A stretch of 64,000 nucleotides of DNA from Panulirus ornatus (taxonomy: Eukaryota; Arthropoda; Malacostraca; Decapoda; Palinuridae), in the NCBI RefSeq assembly GCF_036320965.1, contig NC_092235.1:10334651-10398650 (forward strand), given 5' to 3'. Both the position numbers and the translations under genes were made by a program. Below, piece by piece: positions 57,640-64,000 of the stretch. The notes under the pieces are model-generated. The model was not told the DNA's origin, ran no database searches, and saw only the letters and a program-made list of their open reading frames with translations. The first letter of the stretch is position 1; every line of letters starts with the position of its first letter.

Positions 57640-59645
57640 CGCAGACATTTCACATGCCCTGATTCAGTCCACTGACAGCATGATGACCCCGGTATACAAC
57701 ATCGTTCCAATTCACTCTATTCCTTGCATGACTCTCACTCTCCTGTACATTCAAGCCCCAATCGCTCAAAATCTTTTTCACTCCATCTTTCCACATCGAA
57801 TATGGTCTGCTTCTCCTTGCTCCCTTCACTTCTAACGCATATATCCTCTTTGTCAATCTTTCTTCACTCATTCTCTCCATATGTCTAAACCATTTCAACA
57901 CACCCTATTCTACTCTCTCAACCACACTCTATTTATTTCCACATATTTCTCTTACCCTTTCATTACTTACTCGATCAAACCACCTCGCACCATTTATTGC
58001 CCTCAAACATTTGAACCCTATCTACAGCCCATGCCTCAAAACCGTATAACATTTTTGGAACCACTATTTCTTCAAACATACCCATTTCTGCTCTCCGAGA
58101 TAACATTCTCTCCTTCCACACACACTTCATTGCTCCCAGAACCTTCGCCCCCTCCCCCATCCTGTGACTCACTTCCACTTTCATGGTTCCATCCACTGTT
58201 AAATCTACTCCCAGATATCTAAAACACTTCACTTCCTCCAATTTTTCTCCATTCAAACTTACATCCCAATTAATTTGTACCTCAACCCTACCGAACCTAA
58301 TAACCTTGCTCTTATTCATATTTGCTCTGAACTTTCTCCTTTCACACACTTTTCCAAACTCAGTCACCAACCTCTACAGTTTCTCACCCGAATCAGCCAC
58401 CAGAGCAGTATCATCAGAAACAACGACTGACTCACTTCCCAGGACCTCTCATCCCCAACAGACTGCATACCTGCCCCCTCTCTCCAAAACTTCTGCATTT
58501 ACCTCCCCAACCACCCCATCCAAAAACAAATCAAATAACCATGGGTGACATCACACACCCCTACCACAAACCGTGATTCACTGAGAACCAATCACTCTCC
58601 TCTCTTCCTACTCGTACACAAGTCTTACATCCACAGTAAAAACTTTTCACTGCTTCTAGCAACTTACCTCCCACAACATATACAGCTGTACTCTTAAAAC
58701 CTTCCACAAAACAGCTCTATCAACTTTATCATATGCCTTTTCCAGATCCATAAATGCTACATACAAATCCATCTGTTTTTCAAAGTATTTCTCACATACA
58801 TTCTTCAAAGCAAACACCTGATCAACACATCCTCTCCTACTTATGAAACCACACTGCTCTTCCCCAATCTCATGCTCTGTACATGCCTTTACCCTCTCAA
58901 TCAATACCTTCCCATACAATTTCCCAGGAATACTCAACAAACTTATGCCTCTGTAGGTGGAACACTCAACTTTATTCCCTTTGTCTTTGTGCAATGGTAC
59001 TATGCATGCATTCCCCCAATCCTCACGCACTTCACCATGTTTCATACATACACTGAATATCCTTACCAACCAATCAACAACAAGAGTCACCCCCTTTCTT
59101 AATAAATTCCACTGCAATACCATCCAAACCCGCCGCGTTGCTGGCTTTCATCTTCTGCAAAGCTTTCATTACCTCTTCTCTGGTTACCAAGCTATTCTTC
59201 CTGACCCTCTCCCTTTGCACACCATCTCGACCAAAACACCCTATATCTGCCACTGTATCATCTGACACATCCAACAAACCTTAAAAATACTCACTCCATC
59301 TCCTTCTCACTTCATCAATACTTTTTTTACATTCCTCCTTGCCCCCTTCACCGATGGTCCCATTCGTTTTCTTGTCTTATGCACTTCATTTACCTCTTTC
59401 TAAAACATTTTTTTGTTCTCTCTAAAACTTAATGGTACTCTCTCACCCCAACTCTCATTTGCCCTCTTTTCTACTACATGTATCTTTCTCTTGAACTCCT
59501 GCCACTTTCTTTTATACATCTCCCAGTCATTTCCACTACTTCCGGCAAGTATTATCCAAACGCATCTCTCTTCACTTTCACTAACAACCTTACTTCTTTG
59601 TCCCACTACTCACTACCCTTTCTAATTTGCTCACCTCCCACCTTT
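57640..59645 (-). mobile_element. old RTE-A, truncated at both ends
   Basis: Starts in the proximal 3' UTR (GCAGACATTTCACATGCCCTG on the plus strand). C-terminus in 57650-57901 (WFRHMERMSEERLTKRIYAL), RT core in 57975-58370, RT0 and motif A in 58656-59123 (FMDLEKAYDKVDRAVLWKVL, CGFISRRGCVDQVF), linker to about 59640 (SWGERVPLSFRENKKMF in 59400-59606). The endonuclease is absent. Multiple stops. Confidence 0.8.
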
Positions 59646-59649
59646 ATAC

Positions 59650-59770
59650 ATACAAATTTTTTTTTACACATATCTGCCATTTCCTGCATTAGCGAGGTAG
59701 TGTTAAGAGCAGAGGAAATATCCTTACCTGGACTCCTTCTCTCTTCCTTCATTTGGAAAAATGAAAATGG
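59650..59770 (-). mobile_element. mini-RTE fragment, copy 8 (old)
   Basis: The minus strand matches the 3' half of the mini-RTE: AAGGAAGAGAGAAGGAGTCC, CTCTTAACACTACCTCGCTA, ATGCAGGAAATGGC, followed by a complemented A-tail (TTTTTTTTT at 59657-59665). The head is missing and the sequence is noticeably diverged. Confidence 0.65.
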
Positions 59771-59970
59771 GAGCCTTTTCTCATGTTAGTGAGGTGGTGT
59801 CAGGAACAGATAAAGGAAGGCTGCATCTGCTTACATCGATTCACTAGTTTTCATGTGAAAAATACAGAAACCATTGCTCCCTAACCACAACAAGTCCCCG
59901 TGGACCTTCCCATGGTTTACCAGTGATGCTTCACATGCTTCCATAGCTGGCAAACTCCAGTGCCACATCT
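59771..59970 (-). mobile_element. highly diverged RTE-A-like 3' UTR remnant
   Basis: On the plus strand, CATGTTAGTGAGGTGGTGTC and AGGAACAGATAAAGGAAGG correspond to the complemented tail. GAAACCATTGCTCCCTAACC, then CTTCCCATGGTTTACC and GATGCTTCACATGC correspond in order to the complemented long 3' UTR. Identity is much lower than between other copies, so this is either a very old copy or a related family. Confidence 0.55.
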
Positions 59971-60569
59971 TAGCCTTTAATACCTCATCCTGTCAGACAG
60001 CAACTCTAGTGCATTGTTTCCAGAGGATCCTACCTAATGTTCCTACCAACAATTATTCCCTTCTACATAATGTCCCAATCTATTACTTCTATCTAATGAT
60101 TCCACTTACTGTTCAGACCCATTACTTATTCCTTACGTTTCTACCTAATGCTCCTGTCCAATGTTCTTACCCACTACTTCTATCTATTGATTCTAACATC
60201 TTACTAAAAGTCAGGGTTAGTGCATGGTGTTCACCATGGGAAAATCTTGTTACAAAGAATGAGTTGTTTGGGTCAAGTGTTGTCACGTGTTATGTGTGAC
60301 AGACTATATGTTTGTGGACAGAAAGAAAGAAAAGACATTTACCTGGGTCAGAGGAATGGAACTTCACAACAACTGAATTACTGGCTCACTATACAGCCAT
60401 TACTAACCCTGCTGATACCTTGGCAGGTAGTACCAATAATATACTTCCATGTTCAGTGGCTGCCAACTATATTTCTTCTAAGCCATCAATAATCACACTT
60501 TCAACACAACCCTTATTTATCACTATTCTGTTCGTTTAATCAGCTTCATTTTCACTACATCACACTCAC
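59971..60569. other. intron sequence downstream of the upstream exon
   Basis: Apparently low-copy. Between about 60020 and 60190 it shows a degenerate pattern of CTA-CCTAATGTTCC / CCACTACTTCTATCT-like units. The rest has no domain-bearing frame and no recognised repeat. The bases adjoining 60569 are the donor GTGAGTGTG on the minus strand. Confidence 0.45.
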
Positions 60570-60737
60570 CTTCTTCATCTGTGGCAGCCTGTATGACTTC
60601 TGATGGAGTACCCAACCCTAAAGTGTTCTGAGCTGTGACTCTCAGGTGGTAGGCTGTAGCTGGGGTCAACTCACGGATGATGCCTTCTGTCTGGTCCCCT
60701 GGGACACTTAGCTGTTCTGGTACACCAGGCCATGGCT
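60570..60737 (-). CDS. Dscam: Dscam-like exon: C-terminal half of an FNIII domain
   Basis: Minus-strand exon of 168 bp, phase 1 at both ends. It encodes EPWPGVPEQLSVPGDQ, then TEGIIRELTPATAYHLRVTA and QNTLGLGTPSEVIQAATDEE. This is the E-F-G part of a fibronectin type III domain, with the L.PAT.Y..RV.A.N..G signature. The donor is a strong consensus (GAAGAAG|GTGAGT). The acceptor ATGGGTTGACAG has a weak pyrimidine tract. An alternative acceptor 2 nt further in would not keep the frame phase. Splicing to 12249-12418 gives ..ATDEE-E-PSGPPRDV.., matching the spacing between consecutive FNIII domains in Dscam. Which FNIII pair this is cannot be settled here. Confidence 0.78.
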
Positions 60738-60871
60738 CTGTCAACCCATGATTTTGATCAAATAATACATCTAATAATACAAGAAGCATATATTACTATA
60801 AAATTAAGAAACATTCTTAAAAAAAATACTAGAAGCCAAAGTTTACATAACATCATATCAAGAGATGTTCA
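60738..60871. other. intron stub upstream of the exon
   Basis: 134 bp of AT-rich intron between the 3' splice site of the upstream exon and the tail of a young RTE-A insertion. Branch point and pyrimidine tract must lie here or in the inserted element. Confidence 0.5.
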
Positions 60872-63127
60872 GGATTTTTTTTTTTTTTTTTTTGCTTTGT
60901 CGCTGTCTCCCGCGTTTGCGAGGTAGCGCAAGGAAACAGACGAAAGAAATGGCCTAACCCACCCCCATACACATGCCTTGATTCAATCCACTGACAGCAC
61001 GTCAACCCCGGTACACCACATCGCTCCAATTCACTCTATTCTTTGCCCTCCTTTCACCCTCCTGCATGTTCAGGCCCCGATCACACAAAATCTTTTTCAC
61101 TCCATCTTTCCACCTCCAATTTGGTCTCCCTCTTCTCCTCGTTCCCTCCACCTCCGACACATATATCCTCTTGGTCAATCTTTCCTCACTCATTCTCTCC
61201 ATGTGACCAAACCATTTCAAAACACCCTCTTCTGCTCTCTCAACCACGCTCTTTTTATTTCCACACATCTCTCTTACCCTTACGTTACTTACTCGATCAA
61301 ACCACCTCACATCACATATTGTCCTCAAACATCTCATTTCCAGCACATCCATCCTCCTGCGCACAACTCTATCCATAGTCCACGCCTCGCAACCATACAA
61401 CATTGTTGGAACCACTATTCCTTCAAACATACCCATTTTTGCTTTCCGAGATAATGTTCTCGACTTCCACACATTCTTCAAGGCTCCCAGAATTTTCGCC
61501 CCCTCCCCCACCCTATGATCCACTTCCGCTTCCATGGTTCCATCCGCTGCCAGATCCACTCCCAGATATCTAAAACACTTCACTTCCTCCAGTTTTTCTC
61601 CATTCAAACTCACCTCCAATTTGAATTGACCCTCAACCCTACTGTACCTAATAACCTTGCTCTTATTCACATTTACTCTTAACTTTCTTCTTCCACACAC
61701 TTTACCAAACTCAGTCACCAGCTTCTGCAGTTTCTCACATGAATCAGCCACCAGCGCTGTATCATCAGCAAACAACAACTGACTCACTTCCCAAGCTCTC
61801 TCATCCCCAACAGACTTCATACTTGCCCCTCATTCTAAAACTCTTGCATTTACCTCCCTAACAACCCCATCCATAAACAAATTAAACAACCACGGAGACA
61901 TCACACACCCCTGCCGCAAACCTACATTCACTGAGAACCAATCACTTTCCTCTCTTCCTACACGTACACATGCCTTACATCCTCGATAAAAACTTTTCAC
62001 TGCTTCTAACAACTTGCCTCCCACACCATATATTCTTAATACCTTCCACAGAGCATCTCTATCAACTCTATCATATGCCTTCTCCAGATCCATAAATGCG
62101 ACATACAAATCCATTTGCTTTTCTAAGTATTTCTCACATACATTCTTTAAAGCAAACACCTGATCCACACATCCTCTACCACTTCTGAAACCACACTGCT
62201 CTTCCCCAATCTGATGCTCTGTACATGCCTTCACCCTCTCAATCAATACCCTCCCATATAATTTACCAGGAATACTCAACAAACTTATACCTCTGTAATT
62301 TGAGCACTCACTCTTATCCCCTTTGCCTTTGTACAATGGCACTATGCACGCATTCCGCCAATCCTCAGGCACCTCACCATGAGTCATACATATATTAAAT
62401 AACCTTACCAACCAGTCAACAATACAGTCACCCCCTTTTTTAATAAATTCCACTGCAATACCATCCAAACCTGCTGCCTTGCTGGCTTTCATCTTCCGCA
62501 AAGCCTTTACTACCTCTTCTCTGTTTACCAACTCATTTTCCCTAACCCTCGCACTTTGCACACCACCTCGACCAAAACACCCTATATCTGCCACTCTATC
62601 ATCAAACACATTCAACAAACCTTCAAAATACTCACTCCATCTCCTTCTCACATCACCATTACTTGTTATCACCTCCCCATTTGCGCCCTTCACTGAAGTT
62701 CCCATTTGCTCCCTTGTCTTACGCACTTTATTTACCTCCTTCCAGAACATCTTTTTATTCTCCCTAAAATTTAATGATACTCTCTCACCCCAACTCTCAT
62801 TTGCCCTTTTTTTCACCTCTTGCACCTTTCTCTTGACCTCCTGTCTCTTTCTTTTATACGTCTCCCACTCAATTTCATTTTTTCCCTGCAAAAATCGTCC
62901 AAATGCCTCTCTCTTCTCTTTCACTAATACTCTTACTTCTTCATCCCACCACTCACTACCCTTTCTAATCAACCCGCCTCCCACTCTTCTCATGCCACAA
63001 GCATCTTTTGTGCAATCCATCACTGATTCCCTAAACACATCCCATTCCTCCCCCACTCCCCTTACTTCCATTGTTCTCACCTTTTTCCATTCTGTACTCA
63101 GTCTCTCCTGGTACTTCCTCACACAAG
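60872..63127 (-). mobile_element. young RTE-A, 5'-truncated at the endonuclease-linker boundary
   Basis: Complemented A-tail (18 T) at 60876-60893. The 3' UTR is shortened by a further deletion between two CACATG copies (about 60971). Coding region 61002-63122, then truncation at VRKYQERLS (63127). It is oriented like the Dscam-like gene and sits just upstream of an exon. Confidence 0.9.
61002..63122 (-). pseudogene. RTE-A linker-reverse transcriptase, single nonsense codon
   Basis: Two same-frame stretches, 430 codons (61830-63122) and 272 codons (61002-61820), are separated only by TGA where other copies have AGA in the VLERGASMKS segment. The first contains FMDLEKAYDRVD and RQGCVMSPWLFNLF, the second FADDTALVAD and GRPNWRWKDGVKKIL. 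EVSLNGEKL is preceded by a QFKLEV variant. The endonuclease is missing. Confidence 0.85.
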
Positions 63128-63318
63128 TTATCTTTATATGTAAATATTATCATCTTTATCATAGATCTTCACTTTTTCCCGCGTCAGCAAGGTAGCATCA
63201 GGAAACAGACGAAGAATGGCCCATCCATTCATACACACAAATATGTACATATATGCCCATATACACACATATACATACATATACATATCACCATATACAT
63301 ACATATACATACACATAC
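63128..63318 (-). mobile_element. old-type RTE-A 3' UTR fragment
   Basis: The plus strand shows the complemented tail TTTTTCCCGCGTCAGCAAGG, then CAGGAAACAGACGAAGAATG, followed by the complemented GTATGTATATG-type stretch (about 63240-63318). It contains no coding sequence and ends abruptly where a young RTE-A segment begins. Confidence 0.75.
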
Positions 63319-64000
63319 TCTACCACTTCTGAAACCACACTGCTCTTCCCCAATCTGATGCTCTGTACATGCCTTCACCCTCTCAATCAATACCCTCCCA
63401 TATAATTTACCAGGAATACTCAACAAACTTATACCTCTATAATTTGAGCACTCACTCTTATCCCCTTTGCCTTTGTACAATGGCACTATGCACGCATTCC
63501 GCCAATCCTCAGGCACCTCACCATGAGTCATACATACGTTAAATAACCTTACCAACCAGTCAACAATACAGTCACCCCCTTTTTTAATAAATTCCACTAC
63601 AATACCATCCAAACCTGCTGCCTTGCTGGCTTTCATCTTCCGCAAAGCCTTTACTACCTCTTCTCTGTTTACCAAATCATTTTCCCTAACCCTCGCACTT
63701 TGCACACCACCTCGACCAAAACACCCTATATCTGCCACTCTATCATCAAACACATTCAACAAACCTTCAAAATACTCACTCCATCTCCTTCTCACATCAC
63801 CATTACTTGTTATCACCTCCCCATTTGCGCCCTTCACTGAAGTTCCCATTTGCTCCCTTGTCTTACGCACTTTATTTACCTCCTTCCAGAACATCTTTTT
63901 ATTCTCCCTAAAATTTAATGATACTCTCTCACCCCAACTCTCATTTGCCCTTTTTTTCACCTCTTGCACCTTTCTCTTGATCTCCTGTCTCTTTCTTTTA
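63319..64000 (-). mobile_element. young RTE-A segment (linker to RT0), running off the window
   Basis: Open minus-strand frame (to 63969 and beyond) with KKRANESWGERVSLNFRENK, YFEGLLNVFDDRVADI, KASKAAGLDGIVVEF and CGFRSGR. It ends before motif A. It shares the ITSNGDVRRR and KMKASKAAG variants with the copy at 60872-63127, so the two are close sisters. The 3' side is cut at 63319 by the old UTR fragment; the 5' side continues beyond 64000. Confidence 0.85.

Noticed and set aside
60220..60539. Short plus-strand frames between the repeats and the upstream exon
   Set aside because: No recognisable domain, overlapping frames of similar length, and opposite strand to the host exon.

Overview
The window is eukaryotic, intron-dominated and packed with retrotransposons. 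Two short exons on the minus strand (60570-60737, then 12249-12418) encode consecutive pieces of fibronectin type III (FNIII) domains. They join in the same phase across about 48.2 kb and resemble arthropod Dscam (Down syndrome cell adhesion molecule). Together with very large introns, long (TA)n microsatellites and the style of the RTE elements, this suggests an arthropod, most likely a decapod crustacean. The species cannot be fixed from sequence alone. Everything else I recognise is mobile DNA or its debris.

The dominant repeat, here called RTE-A, is an RTE-clade non-LTR retrotransposon of about 3.1-3.6 kb. It has a short 5' UTR beginning CCCTGGGGAT, one long reading frame (APE-type endonuclease with SETK, GDLNA and SDH motifs, then reverse transcriptase with FMDLEKAYDRVD, RQGCVMSP and FADD, then a GRPNWR C-terminal region) and a 3' UTR ending in a conserved tail (CTACCTCGC..CGCGGGAGACAGCGACAAAGTATAATAAA). 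Old copies, full of stops and with a long 3' UTR, are mixed with a young, nearly uniform subfamily whose 3' UTR lacks about 220 bp. The best preserved copy (54042-57122) carries endonuclease and RT with one evident nonsense codon.

Layout. 1-6906: fragments of RTE-A and of a second lineage (RTE-B, YVDD active site), then a near-complete old RTE-A. 6957-11038: a degenerate DNA transposon with 13-bp terminal inverted repeats and TTA target duplications, split by a young RTE-A. 11039-13280: intron debris and the downstream Dscam-like exon. 13281-25020: old RTE-A copies in both orientations with younger insertions. 25021-26299: four copies of a roughly 230-bp non-autonomous element ('mini-RTE'), each bounded by (TA)n. 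26300-37175: RTE-A copies including a nearly perfect 4.29-kb tandem duplication with a suspicious noisy patch. 37185-48400: full-length old RTE-A, then a head-to-tail train of young copies separated by A-tails and (TA)n. 48420-59970: minus-strand old copies, one split by the young insertion with a 10-bp target duplication. 59970-64000: intron, upstream exon, and two more young RTE-A copies.

The mobile elements appear connected. The mini-RTE carries the 5' head of RTE-A and the core of its 3' tail, so it is probably mobilised by RTE-A proteins. New insertions land preferentially in TATGTAT or (TA)n, including the TA tracts left behind older insertions, which would explain the nested and tandem trains. 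I found no operon, CRISPR array, RNA gene or other bacterial-type system.
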